DNA of 46,615 bases from CAYZPW01 sp964480475 (lineage in GTDB: Bacteria > B130-G9), in contig CAYZPW010000012.1 in the NCBI GenBank assembly GCA_964480475.1, forward strand, positions 1 to 46,615, given 5' to 3'. Position 1 is the first letter of the stretch. Each line of letters opens with the position of its first letter. Shown piece after piece: positions 33,694 through 42,071 of the stretch. The notes under the pieces were generated by a model that made no database searches, was not told where the DNA came from, and was given only the letters and a program-made list of their open reading frames with translations. The translations under genes and the position numbers were made by a program.

Positions 33694-34887
33694 TCAGAAG
33701 AGGATGTCTTCCGTCCCGATCTGTGAACAGTTTATGGTCAGCACTTGACGAGCGTCCTTGCCAAGCCAGCCTTTGGCCCGTTCACGAATGACATCAACAT
33801 AAGTTGGACTCAGCTCGATTAGCACGAAACGGCGCGCCAGTCTTGCAGCAGCCTCTCCAACAGTGCCAATCCCCGCGAATGGGTCTAGCACTGCGTCGCC
33901 TTTGAACGAGTAGTACCTAATGACTTTCTCGGCTAGTTCGACTGGAAAGACGGCGGGGTGCCGCTTGTCGTGTGCAGGCTTGATATACCAGACGTTCGTT
34001 CGTTCATAACCGTCATCAATGCGGGATGCTCTTACTGACCCGGGTTCTGGGTGAGCCCGTATGTTCCAGTCAATCAATCTGGGAGAGTGCTTGCGATAAA
34101 CTAGCACGTATTCCGTTACCGGGACGGGCTTGTATTGAAGTGGATTTCTGTCGGCTGCAAACCGTCTTCCGCGTCCAGTTGCCCACCCTGCGCCTTCCGG
34201 CTTCACCCAGATGATGTCATCTATGAAATCGTATCCCTCATCGATGAAAATCCTGTGTAGGTCAAATGGCACTGCTATTCGGCGCGAAGACTTATTCCGG
34301 CTAGTCCGTCTCATGAGAACCGGCGAGACGTTCATCACAAAAAACCGACCCTCGGATAGAACTCGATGAGTATTCTGAATCACCTTGCGGATCTTGAGAA
34401 GATAGTCTTCGTAGGAGATGTAATCGGTGTATTCAGGTCGAGCATTGAAGTAAGGTGGCGACGTGAAGGCGAGATCGATGGAACCCGCGGGAAGGTCTTG
34501 CAGGACCTCTTCGCTGTCACCCAAGGCGATTGTGCTGCGCAGAGATGAGCGAAAACATATCTGCTTCGTGCCGCGTTTTGATGTCGTATCGACGTCCCCA
34601 TTTCTCCCAAGAAGACGGGCCTCCAAAACGGATGGCGAGGTTGATTTGTCTTCGAGAACGAGCGACGTGCGGGCGTCTATGACAACCTCACCAATATGGT
34701 GACGAGTTGACCTGTTCAGAAGAGCCGTGCGCCAAACATGATAGCGATCGTCTATTTCTGGCAACCCAAAATCAACAACGTTCGTCAGCTGCGCATTCTC
34801 TAGCCAGACCGATGCGACTTCTTTCGCGGCCTGGACATCAAGAACAGCGTAATTCCGCTGCTCTGCCACCGTGCTTTTTCTGGCCAT
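33694..34887 (-). CDS. Type II DNA methyltransferase, N4-cytosine, beta class
   Basis: A 397-residue methyltransferase. The catalytic motif IV is TSPPY (142-146), typical of N4-cytosine enzymes. The SAM-binding motif I, DPFAGIGTVGEAA, lies downstream at 335-347, so the order IV-then-I marks the beta class. It would protect host DNA from the endonuclease encoded just after it. M.CfrBI is also an N4-cytosine enzyme, which supports the pairing. The start ATG 34887 has AAGGAG 13 bases upstream, rather far. The open frame extends 14 codons further to 34929, so a longer product is possible. No controller protein gene is present. Confidence 0.88.
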   Translation of the reverse strand: MARKSTVAEQRNYAVLDVQAAKEVASVWLENAQLTNVVDFGLPEIDDRYHVWRTALLNRSTRHHIGEVVIDARTSLVLEDKSTSPSVLEARLLGRNGDVDTTSKRGTKQICFRSSLRSTIALGDSEEVLQDLPAGSIDLAFTSPPYFNARPEYTDYISYEDYLLKIRKVIQNTHRVLSEGRFFVMNVSPVLMRRTSRNKSSRRIAVPFDLHRIFIDEGYDFIDDIIWVKPEGAGWATGRGRRFAADRNPLQYKPVPVTEYVLVYRKHSPRLIDWNIRAHPEPGSVRASRIDDGYERTNVWYIKPAHDKRHPAVFPVELAEKVIRYYSFKGDAVLDPFAGIGTVGEAAARLARRFVLIELSPTYVDVIRERAKGWLGKDARQVLTINCSQIGTEDILF

Positions 34888-35019
34888 TCTTCCAGCTTTG
34901 CTCCTTCGGGACACAGCATACGCTGACACCAGTGCGAGTCAACCAGTTATTCTTAGCCTTGCATGGCATCCGGCATTGCCGGCTAATATCGGCCCGCCCT
35001 CTCAAAACGCGAGGGGCAG

Positions 35020-36702
35020 TCACTCGCGGATGGCCAGGGCTCCGGGGCCGTCGCCGACGGAATAGAACATCCGGATCATGCTGTCGGTCCGCCAGTCCAT
35101 GATATAGATGGCGTCGTCGTTGAACGACGAAATGTAAAGGTATGCGTCTGCCGAGGAGACCAGGCCCGCCGCGGAGGAGCCTGCGCCGCCGAACAGAAGC
35201 GGGTCGTCAGAATCGTGCAGGACAGTGTTGGCGACGACGTCTATTTTGTAGAGCTGAGGCGCCGTCGCGTCACCGATGTATGCGCATCCATTGGGCGCAA
35301 TCTCGATACACGTCGGCGAGCCGCCCACCGGCAGTGATTCAACGATCTCATCGGTCGCGGTGTCAATCACATCGACAACGCCGAACTCGCTAAACCAATC
35401 GCCTGTGCAAAGGACGTATATCTCGCCCTGGTTATCGCTGACGATAACTTGTGGGTTAACTTGGGTCGTCTCGATTGTCTTGACGATCTCGTCGGTCTCG
35501 GCGTCGATGACCGTGACGACGCCCTGGCCGTATGTCCACGTGCCCATATCGTAGTTGACGCTCGATATGTAGAGCTTTGTATCGACAAAGCAAATACCCT
35601 CGGGGCTACGAGCGTCGGCGCCAAGCGGGATCGTGCCCCTCACCTCGTTACTCTCGACATCGAGAACCACTACATCATCCGTCAGGTAGCCCGTTACATA
35701 AGCCTTGTCATCCGAGGCGAACGCCATTGCCCAGGGATTGGTTCCAACGTCAAGCTCGATCTCAGCAAGAACGTCGCCTGTCGCCGGCGAGAAGACCTGG
35801 ACATTGTTGGACACTGAGTTGACGCAATAAAGACTGTTTCTGTGAAACGTCAGGTAGTTGGGGACGTCGCCCGTGCTCGCGAAGTTCTCATCGATCTGCC
35901 CGTTGACGGTGTTGATCGCGGACAGTGTGTAGGAAAGGCCGTTAGCGACGAAGAGGTTGTATGTGGGAGGCACAAAACCAGGCACCCCGGGCAGCAACTC
36001 CTCAACGAGGCAAGCGCCGGTGAGTAGGTTGGCGGCCACGTTGACCGCGATGATGCTGCCGGCTGGGCCGCTAGAATAAAGGTCTGCGCCGCCCATGGCC
36101 CCACCCGAATACACCTCGCCTGCGCTTATCATCGCGGGCTGATAAGGGTCAAGCCTAACACCCAATCCCGGTGTGCTGGCACCGTCGCAATAGAAAACTG
36201 GCGAGACAGTAACCCGATTATCTGTTGTGTTCTTCACGAAGATGTAGTCGATGAAGTCCCCACCCAGGCACAGGCTTGAGTGCAGCGTGCGCGAGCGGTC
36301 CCCGGCCGCGTTCCTGAAAGGAACCTGGAACGACAGGTCTCCGAAGAACGTGATCACCGAAGCCATTATTGCGCCCGGCTCGCCCCCATACATGAGCTCC
36401 AGACCGATCAAGCCGCTTTCGCACGTCGAGGTGTCAAAAAACTCCTCCACGGTCAAAAGGATAGTGGCATGCGCTGGGACAGTTATCAGGGTGTAAGGAA
36501 CCAGGTGATCCCCATCAAAGCAGAACCCGGGCGTAAAGCTTACATCGCTACCCGTCGTGTTACGGACGACGATGAACGACTCAAAGCCTGACCAGGTAAG
36601 ATAAACTGGGCAATGAAGCGTAACCTGCTCGAGCTGCTGGGCAATGACGCCGCATGACAAAACCACGAGCAATGTCAAGGACAATAACAGTCTGTTAAGC
36701 AT
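35020..36702 (-). CDS. Secreted YVTN-type beta-propeller protein
   Basis: A 560-residue exported protein with a signal peptide ending near VIAQQ. The first 230 residues are beta-rich and contain two related units (ITVPAHATILLTVEEFF; RLDPYQPAMISAGEVYSG). From about 250 the protein has YVTN propeller repeats, for example DKAYVTGYLTDDVVVLDVES and VIDTATDEIVESLPVGGSPT. GGGAG lies 9 bases before ATG 36702. It follows the btuB-like gene on the same strand after 100 bases with no clear terminator, so it may share the B12-controlled transcript. The function is unknown; propellers of this kind often bind surfaces or ligands. Confidence 0.8.
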   Translation of the reverse strand: MLNRLLLSLTLLVVLSCGVIAQQLEQVTLHCPVYLTWSGFESFIVVRNTTGSDVSFTPGFCFDGDHLVPYTLITVPAHATILLTVEEFFDTSTCESGLIGLELMYGGEPGAIMASVITFFGDLSFQVPFRNAAGDRSRTLHSSLCLGGDFIDYIFVKNTTDNRVTVSPVFYCDGASTPGLGVRLDPYQPAMISAGEVYSGGAMGGADLYSSGPAGSIIAVNVAANLLTGACLVEELLPGVPGFVPPTYNLFVANGLSYTLSAINTVNGQIDENFASTGDVPNYLTFHRNSLYCVNSVSNNVQVFSPATGDVLAEIELDVGTNPWAMAFASDDKAYVTGYLTDDVVVLDVESNEVRGTIPLGADARSPEGICFVDTKLYISSVNYDMGTWTYGQGVVTVIDAETDEIVKTIETTQVNPQVIVSDNQGEIYVLCTGDWFSEFGVVDVIDTATDEIVESLPVGGSPTCIEIAPNGCAYIGDATAPQLYKIDVVANTVLHDSDDPLLFGGAGSSAAGLVSSADAYLYISSFNDDAIYIMDWRTDSMIRMFYSVGDGPGALAIRE

Positions 36703-36760
36703 CTTGAATGTCTCCCAAGATCAGTTGTTAGTTAGCAGTCGAAGATTCGCCGAACGGAGA

Positions 36761-36791
36761 ATTGACTGTTGACAGCGGTTGACAGTTGGCG
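36761..36791 (-). repeat. Heptamer tract between btuB and the propeller gene
   Basis: On the plus strand: ATTGACT, GTTGACA, (GCG), GTTGACA, GTTGGCG. A looser pair, GTTGTTA GTTAGCA, lies at 36724. It resembles the comEC 3' tract (GTTGGCC, GTTGACA). Confidence 0.6.
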
Positions 36792-36802
36792 GCTTCTGTC
36801 TA

Positions 36803-39052
36803 TCACCTCCCCTCGAATCTTGTCTCAATCGTGAGCGAGTAACTTCTCCCCGGCATCGGGTAGCCCGGCACAGTTTCGTAGAACCTATTGAAGACGTTTT
36901 GAACCGAAAACGCCAAGGATAGATTCCTCTGCGGCGTCAGCCTAAGCCCGCAGTCAACAAGTGTGTATGCCGGCAACCACTGCGTATTCGCGACGGTTGT
37001 GTAGCTCTCACTCGTTCGCGCGACCTGAACCGAACCCGATAGCCACTCAGGACCAACGTGCAGCATTGCTATTGTTCTGTTACGCGGCCGTCTTATCAGC
37101 TGAGTAGGATGACCCGGATCGGTCGTATCCTTAGCATCTGTATAGGTGTGTAAAACCTCAAAATGGCAGAACTGCAAAGGGGAAGCGACGAGTCGCGCCT
37201 CGACTCCCTTCATCTCAGCCTCGCCCACATTAGTCGGGGACCAGACTCCGCCTATCCCAGGCTGCCACTGGATCAGGTTCTTGGCACGATTGAGGAAACA
37301 AGCGACCTCGATTTCGAGCGATTTCTCGATCTTCAGCTCGACGCCGGCGTCCAGGCTATTGGATTTCTCCGACGTAAGGTCCGGATTCCCGACCGCGAAG
37401 CCGCTTCGGGGCCAATACAGGTCGTCGAAGCCGGGCACGCGGAATGACCTCGATGCGTTTGCCTTCAGCGACAAGAACGGGGCGGCCCTGAGTCGGATGC
37501 CGAGCTTGGGGTTGAACGAGTCACCGACGCCAGAGCATCTGTCGAACCTTGCAGCAGGGATCAGAATGACTCTGTCGTTGAGAAGCGAGATAAGGTCCTG
37601 TAGAAAAACACTCGACGTGGTTCTGGTGTGCATCCTGCTGTTCACGCTGTTCTGCTTCTCGTCTCCAACGCTTGCAGAAAGCGTGAAGAACTGCTGGGTG
37701 CCCGCTGCATACGAGAATAAAACCTCGGTGCCGAAGCGGCGGCCGGAATAGCCGGACGGGTCCTTGCCAACGAACACCGGATCGTAATAGGAGAGATGGT
37801 CGGCGCGGTAGTCGATGGTCAACGACGAGGAGAGCCCGTCCACAAGGAGATTATCGTTCTTAAGGGAGAGCGTTGTCAGGCTCCACGAGTTCTCTTGCTC
37901 AGCGTCGGGGGTAGGGAACTCAATCCTACCCGGCAGGTGCTTGTCCGCGTCGTTGAAGATGTGTGTGAGGCCTATCCGCGTTTCTGGATTCAGCCGATAG
38001 CTCGTCCGAAAGAAAAGGCCTCTTGTCGAATAGCCGCCGTTTTCGATTCGCTTCGTTTGCGAGCCTCTGAACTCATAGGGGAAATCGCCCTCACTCTCGC
38101 CGTAGAAAAGCGATAAGCTGTAGTCGAACTCCTTGAAGCCCTCGGAGCGAGACACCGCTGCACTGAACGTGNNNNNNNNNNACGTGCCGAACGAGCCGCC
38201 TGTCATGGAGAGCGTCGTAATCGCCACTTCAGTAGCCCTCTTGGTTATGACGTTGATCACGCCGCCCATCGCGTCGCTGCCATAAAGCGCGGAGCTGCCG
38301 CCTCTAACAATCTCGATGCGGTCGATGATCTGCGCCGGGATGTCCGACAGGTCAACACCGTCGCCTCGGGCGGAGTTCAGCCTGACACCGTCTATCATCA
38401 CAAGCACCTGGTTCGCCGACGAGCCCCTGATGCGCGGCGAGGCGAGGCTGAGTCCGCCTCCGTATCGATCGAACGTCAGGCCGGGAACCGCCCGAAGCAT
38501 CTCGGCCGCAGTCTTGGGCCTCACTGGAAGGTCCTCCGGCCGGACGACGGTCACAAACGTTGATACGTTTGAGGCGTCAGTCTCGGTCCGTGTGGCCGTA
38601 ACGACGACTTCCTTTTCCAGCGAGTACTTGTCGTTGTCTTTCCTATCCTTTTGCTTGTTAATGCCGTTGTCTTTTGGCTCTACTTGGGGCTTGTCATCAG
38701 CCTTGTCGTCGGACCCCGCCGCCACTGGAGGGGATGTGTAGGGCCGGGGCTTGTCTCCGCCCGATTGCTGCTGTGCTCCAGATTCGTTGAAACGAGCAGA
38801 CACAAGGAGGCTGAGAGACAAGTCGTTGCAGGCGTGTAGGGGCGTGGTCTTTGACCCGCCCGCTCGAATTGACGGTCGCATAAGATGCCTCGTATCCACA
38901 GGGATTGATGTAGGCGGGCGGGTCTGAGACACCGCCCCTACGGCCTCGCTCACAAGCGTCCGCCCAATAGAATGTTCATCTTCACCGAGGCCAGGCACGC
39001 CGCAGAACAGCAAGACCAGCACGGCAAGACCGGCTGAACCTAATGCCCTCAT
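36803..39052 (-). CDS. btuB: TonB-dependent outer-membrane receptor, BtuB-like
   Basis: About 749 residues including an undetermined stretch. The signal peptide starts MRALGSAGLAVLVLLFCGVPG. After a long linker comes a TonB-box-like KEVVVTATR, a plug domain (AAEMLRAVPGLTFDRYGGGL; VMIDGVRLN; IEIVRGGSSALYGSDAMGGV) and a 22-strand barrel ending in ETRFEGR. A cobalamin riboswitch directly upstream indicates vitamin B12 or another corrinoid as substrate. ATG 39052 is chosen because it begins the signal peptide and has GAGGA 6 bases upstream; the frame extends to 39127 but runs through the terminator. The linker contains about 35 residues encoded by dispersed repeat copy B. Ten N at 38172-38181 leave a few residues unknown. 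Confidence 0.92.
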   Translation of the reverse strand: MRALGSAGLAVLVLLFCGVPGLGEDEHSIGRTLVSEAVGAVSQTRPPTSIPVDTRHLMRPSIRAGGSKTTPLHACNDLSLSLLVSARFNESGAQQQSGGDKPRPYTSPPVAAGSDDKADDKPQVEPKDNGINKQKDRKDNDKYSLEKEVVVTATRTETDASNVSTFVTVVRPEDLPVRPKTAAEMLRAVPGLTFDRYGGGLSLASPRIRGSSANQVLVMIDGVRLNSARGDGVDLSDIPAQIIDRIEIVRGGSSALYGSDAMGGVINVITKRATEVAITTLSMTGGSFGTXXXXTFSAAVSRSEGFKEFDYSLSLFYGESEGDFPYEFRGSQTKRIENGGYSTRGLFFRTSYRLNPETRIGLTHIFNDADKHLPGRIEFPTPDAEQENSWSLTTLSLKNDNLLVDGLSSSLTIDYRADHLSYYDPVFVGKDPSGYSGRRFGTEVLFSYAAGTQQFFTLSASVGDEKQNSVNSRMHTRTTSSVFLQDLISLLNDRVILIPAARFDRCSGVGDSFNPKLGIRLRAAPFLSLKANASRSFRVPGFDDLYWPRSGFAVGNPDLTSEKSNSLDAGVELKIEKSLEIEVACFLNRAKNLIQWQPGIGGVWSPTNVGEAEMKGVEARLVASPLQFCHFEVLHTYTDAKDTTDPGHPTQLIRRPRNRTIAMLHVGPEWLSGSVQVARTSESYTTVANTQWLPAYTLVDCGLRLTPQRNLSLAFSVQNVFNRFYETVPGYPMPGRSYSLTIETRFEGR
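38172..38181. other. Undetermined bases (10 N) in btuB
   Basis: Ten N inside the barrel region. The reading frame continues on both sides with this length, but the true length is not certain. Confidence 0.95.
38836..38941. repeat. GTAGGGGCG-ended dispersed repeat, copy B, inside btuB
   Basis: 106 bases bounded by GTAGGGGCG and CGCCCCTAC, nearly identical to copy A over the right 80 bases. It is read in frame on the minus strand (SQTRPPTSIPVDTRHLMRPS and on) between the signal peptide and the plug. Confidence 0.9.
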
Positions 39053-39070
39053 CCCATTCCTCAACAAATA

Positions 39071-39102
39071 CAAAAACCCCAACCAGGGTCCCCCGGCTGG
39101 GG
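39071..39102 (-). terminator. Intrinsic terminator downstream of the B12 riboswitch
   Basis: On the minus strand CCCCAGCC and GGTTGGGG form an 8-bp stem around a 10-base loop, followed directly by TTTTTG. It sits between the riboswitch and the btuB start. This is the expected expression platform for ligand-induced transcription termination. Confidence 0.85.
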
Positions 39103-39159
39103 CATCAAAAAAGCCAAAACGCCTCATCCCCGATCACCGAGGGACCTTTTAGAAGCTCC

Positions 39160-39328
39160 CGCGTGGACAGGTATCCTGACTTACGGATCAAACCTACTTC
39201 CCGAAGCCTTCCCGGGCACCTCAACGGGCCCAGTGGCATCCTTCTCGGGTTTCGTCCCCGATCACAGTGGCGTGCCCGCGGTGGATTCTAACCACACTTC
39301 CCTATTAAGCACCAGGCATCCACACGGA
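39160..39328 (-). promoter_or_regulatory. Cobalamin (B12) riboswitch
   Basis: The minus strand has the conserved elements in order: GGTGCTTAATAGGGAA, GTTAGAATCCACCGCGG, CACGCCACTGTGA, GATGCCACTGGG, GGGAAGGC, and the B12 box GTCAGGATACCTGTCC. With the terminator at 39071-39102 it should switch off btuB transcription when cobalamin is bound. Confidence 0.96.
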
Positions 39329-39425
39329 TTACTCGAGAAGGACGATACTCAGATTTCGGACGCTGTCAAGCAGATTCTTTGACCAGAGGAATTCCTGCGG
39401 CGCAAGAATGGATAGATGGGAAACC

Positions 39426-39456
39426 GGTCAAAGGGGTCAATGGGTCAATGGGTCAA
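39426..39456 (-). repeat. TTGACC repeat tract, locus 3 (inverted)
   Basis: GGTCAA at 39426, 39435, 39443 and 39451, i.e. TTGACC on the minus strand with 8-9-base spacing. It lies between the riboswitch and tig. Confidence 0.85.
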
Positions 39457-39538
39457 GGCCAGCCTGTCCAACTTCACGCTGCCCTTCCCCGCCCCGATTT
39501 TTGAATCCGCCGGGTCGAACCTTCGACCTGAAACTTGG

Positions 39539-39573
39539 ACCGCTGACCTTGGACTTTCGACCTTCGACTTCTG
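39539..39573 (+). repeat. Heptamer tract upstream of tig
   Basis: Five units: ACCGCTG, ACCTTGG, ACTTTCG, ACCTTCG, ACTTCTG. Looser similar sequence runs back to about 39515. The 390 bases from 39329 to 39717 hold this tract and the TTGACC tract but no gene. Confidence 0.8.
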
Positions 39574-39717
39574 GCTGTTTCCCTTTTTTGGGGAACCTCT
39601 TTAGAATAAAACCTTGCAGAGCTGTCCCCGTTACGATAATAAACCCGATGTTCTCCCATCGGCTTGGAACCGAGGGGATTCGGGCAAGTTACATCAGTTA
39701 CGACAGAAGGTTCCTTT

Positions 39718-41046
39718 GTGAAGATTACGCCAGTTTCAAAAGAGGGCGAATCGCAGACGCTTGAGGTCGAGCTCACCCCAGAGGATGTGAATCAGGAGTT
39801 CAGGAGGGCCTATAACCGCTACAGGAAGTCCCTCGTTGTTCCGGGGTTCAGGAAGGGCAAGGCCCCGAACAGCCTCCTGAGGCGCGGGTTTGGCGGCAGA
39901 ATCCAGCAGGAGGTCCGCGAGACGCTGCTGAGGGCATATTCGCTGTGGGCGATGGAAGAGCAAAACGTCAATCTGATCGGTGCGCCCAAGGCCGAATCTC
40001 TTGTGGCCCTCGAGGAGGGCAAGCTGTTCTCTTTTAGGCTCAGGACGCGCGCGAATATCGTACCAGAAGTGCGTGGTTACAATAGGCTGCACATAGAGAT
40101 CACGCCGATGAAACAGGTCACGGACGAGCAGGTCGATCAGATACTAGCGCGATTGCGCAAGCGCTTCGCGACGCTCAGGCCAGCCGAAGGCCCTGACGCC
40201 GAAGTCTGTGTGAGCGATAGGGTTACGGTCGATGCCGCCTTTCTGGGACGCGATAACGACGAAGTTCTCGTTTCGGCCCCGGACGAGACCATCGAAGTTC
40301 TGTCCGCGGAGACTACGCTCTTGGGGCAGAGGCTCGTCGGCAGAAAGCCAGACGAGGAGATCGTTGCCGATTATACGGTGCCGGACGACTTCCCGGACGA
40401 GAAGCTTCGCGGCAATCAGGTTAGGGCGAATATCAAGGTCAAGGAGATCAAGAAGCTTGAACTGCCTCCTCTGGACGACTCGTTGGCAGAGATGGTCGGC
40501 GAGACCCAGACCCTGGCCGCGCTGCGCGACATGCTCAAGGTCCGGGTTCAGGCGCAGTATGAGAACGAGCATCTTCAGAAGAAGGAGCGGGCGATATCCG
40601 AGAAGCTGCTTGAGAATAACCCGATCGAGGTCCATCCCAAGGTCCTGAGAACGCGAATTGGTCAGACGATGCTGGGCATGATGCAACGAGGCGTCCTGAA
40701 AGAGGACAGCCCCGAGGAGGAGCTCAAACGGGTGGCGGACTCTATCAGACCCGCGGTTATAGATGCTGTCAGACGTGAGATGCTGATCGCTCAGATAGCC
40801 CTGCAAGAAGGCATAGATGCGACCCAAGATGAGATCGAGCAAGTGGTCAAGCATGCGGGCCTTCGACCCGAGGCAGATCGCAATGAGAAAGACTACCTCA
40901 TCGAGCTTTTCAAGACCCAACTAGACGCACGCAAGAGAATCATCGATACCAAGACAATGCAGTTCTTGATGAGCGGCCTTGAAATCGAATTCATCTCTGA
41001 TTCGGCCGACGAGAAGGTTGAACCCGAGCAAACAAGCCAAGAATGA
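39718..41046 (+). CDS. tig: Trigger factor
   Basis: A 442-residue ribosome-associated chaperone with peptidyl-prolyl isomerase activity. The N-terminal ribosome-binding domain contains RKSLVVPGFRKGKAP, close to the family's GFRxGKxP signature. The PPIase (FKBP-like) domain spans about 150-240 (SDRVTVDAAFLG; TTLLGQRLVGRKPDEE). The C-terminal arm is helical. I start it at GTG 39718, which has AGAAGG 7 bases upstream; the in-frame ATG at 39664 would add 18 residues not expected for the family. clpP follows after 27 bases, the usual tig-clpP order, but clpX is not the next gene. Confidence 0.95.
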   Translation: MKITPVSKEGESQTLEVELTPEDVNQEFRRAYNRYRKSLVVPGFRKGKAPNSLLRRGFGGRIQQEVRETLLRAYSLWAMEEQNVNLIGAPKAESLVALEEGKLFSFRLRTRANIVPEVRGYNRLHIEITPMKQVTDEQVDQILARLRKRFATLRPAEGPDAEVCVSDRVTVDAAFLGRDNDEVLVSAPDETIEVLSAETTLLGQRLVGRKPDEEIVADYTVPDDFPDEKLRGNQVRANIKVKEIKKLELPPLDDSLAEMVGETQTLAALRDMLKVRVQAQYENEHLQKKERAISEKLLENNPIEVHPKVLRTRIGQTMLGMMQRGVLKEDSPEEELKRVADSIRPAVIDAVRREMLIAQIALQEGIDATQDEIEQVVKHAGLRPEADRNEKDYLIELFKTQLDARKRIIDTKTMQFLMSGLEIEFISDSADEKVEPEQTSQE

Positions 41047-41073
41047 CATACTGAGTAAGGAGGGAATAACGTT

Positions 41074-41661
41074 ATGGCACTTGTGCCCATGGTAGTTGAG
41101 GAGACTGGCAGAGGCGAGCGAGCCTACGACATCTACTCTCGTCTCTTGAAGGATTGGATAATCTTCCTTCATGGCCCAATCCACGACGAGCTGGCAAGCC
41201 TTGTCGTCGCACAGCTACTTTTCCTTGAGGCGGAGGACCCAGAGAAGGACATCAGCATTTATATTAACAGCTCCGGCGGGAGCATCACGGCGGGCCTGGC
41301 CATATACGACACGATTCAATACGTGAAACCGGATGTCAGCACAATCTGTTTTGGTCTGGCCGGAAGTATGGCTGCCCTATTGCTGGCCGCAGGGACCGCC
41401 GGCAAAAGGTACTCGCTGCCTCACGGGACAATCATGCTGCACGAGCCTGCTGGCGGCTACGAGGGCAAGTTCACTGACTTCGACATCTATCGCGACGAGA
41501 TGTCGCGAAAACGAGAGACGATGTATGGCATGCTGGTCAAGCATACCGGACAGCCGCTGCGCAAGATCAGGCGCGACACGTCCAGGGATTTCTTCATGTC
41601 CCCGGCGGAGGCAAAAGAATACGGAATAATCGACAGCATCTTCGAAAGCAGGCGATCGTAA
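41074..41661 (+). CDS. clpP: ATP-dependent Clp protease proteolytic subunit
   Basis: A 195-residue serine peptidase. The triad is S98 (GLAGSMAA), H123 (IMLHEPAGG) and D172 (TSRDFFMS), with the same spacings as in E. coli ClpP. It forms the tetradecameric barrel that degrades proteins fed by Clp ATPases. The segments around the Ser (AGSMAALLLAAG) and His (PHGTIMLHEPAGG) differ slightly from the most common sequences (ASMGA, PNSRIMIHQP). AAGGAGG lies about 10 bases before the ATG. The stop is followed at once by AGGCTGTCC, like the start of the inverted ends found nearby. Confidence 0.97.
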   Translation: MALVPMVVEETGRGERAYDIYSRLLKDWIIFLHGPIHDELASLVVAQLLFLEAEDPEKDISIYINSSGGSITAGLAIYDTIQYVKPDVSTICFGLAGSMAALLLAAGTAGKRYSLPHGTIMLHEPAGGYEGKFTDFDIYRDEMSRKRETMYGMLVKHTGQPLRKIRRDTSRDFFMSPAEAKEYGIIDSIFESRRS

Positions 41662-41696
41662 AGGCTGTCCCGTAAGGGGGGGAAGGACTGGAAGTT

Positions 41697-42071
41697 ATGC
41701 GATCATCTGCGAACCCCGGAGCCCATAGAACCACTCAGATAGCGCCGGTCATTCGGCAGAAAGTGCCGTCGCGTGTCGCCTCCGTCAACGCCTTACGTGG
41801 CCTGCGCCTTCAGGTGACATTTGTAGATGGCACGGCAGGCGAAGTGGAGCTGAAGGGCTTTCTCAGCGATCCCAAGGTGGAAGGCACGCTTTTCGAGCCA
41901 CTACGGAACTGGGAGGAATTCGCGAGGGTCCATGTTGAATTGGGCGCGGTTCAGTGGCCGAACGGCGCCGATCTCGTGCCGGATGCTATGTACGACGCCA
42001 TCAGCCAGCACGGCCGCTGGGTGCTTGGCGAAGTTATATATAAGCCCTTGACTTCAGAGGCTGTCCAATAA
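41697..42071 (+). CDS. DUF2442 domain protein
   Basis: A 124-residue protein. After a 25-residue basic N terminus, residues 26-112 match DUF2442: RVASVNALRGLRLQVTFVDG, LFEPLRNWEEFARVHV and GAVQWPNGADLVPDAMYD. DUF2442 genes are often found beside DUF4160 genes in toxin-antitoxin-like pairs; no partner is visible here. The last residues (SEAVQ) and the stop are encoded by the left end of the repeat element at 42056-42311, so the native C terminus may have been replaced. Confidence 0.82.
   Translation: MRSSANPGAHRTTQIAPVIRQKVPSRVASVNALRGLRLQVTFVDGTAGEVELKGFLSDPKVEGTLFEPLRNWEEFARVHVELGAVQWPNGADLVPDAMYDAISQHGRWVLGEVIYKPLTSEAVQ

Noticed and set aside
39664..39717. Longer in-frame start for trigger factor
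   Set aside because: It adds 18 residues not typical of the family, and the GTG at 39718 has a well-placed AGAAGG.
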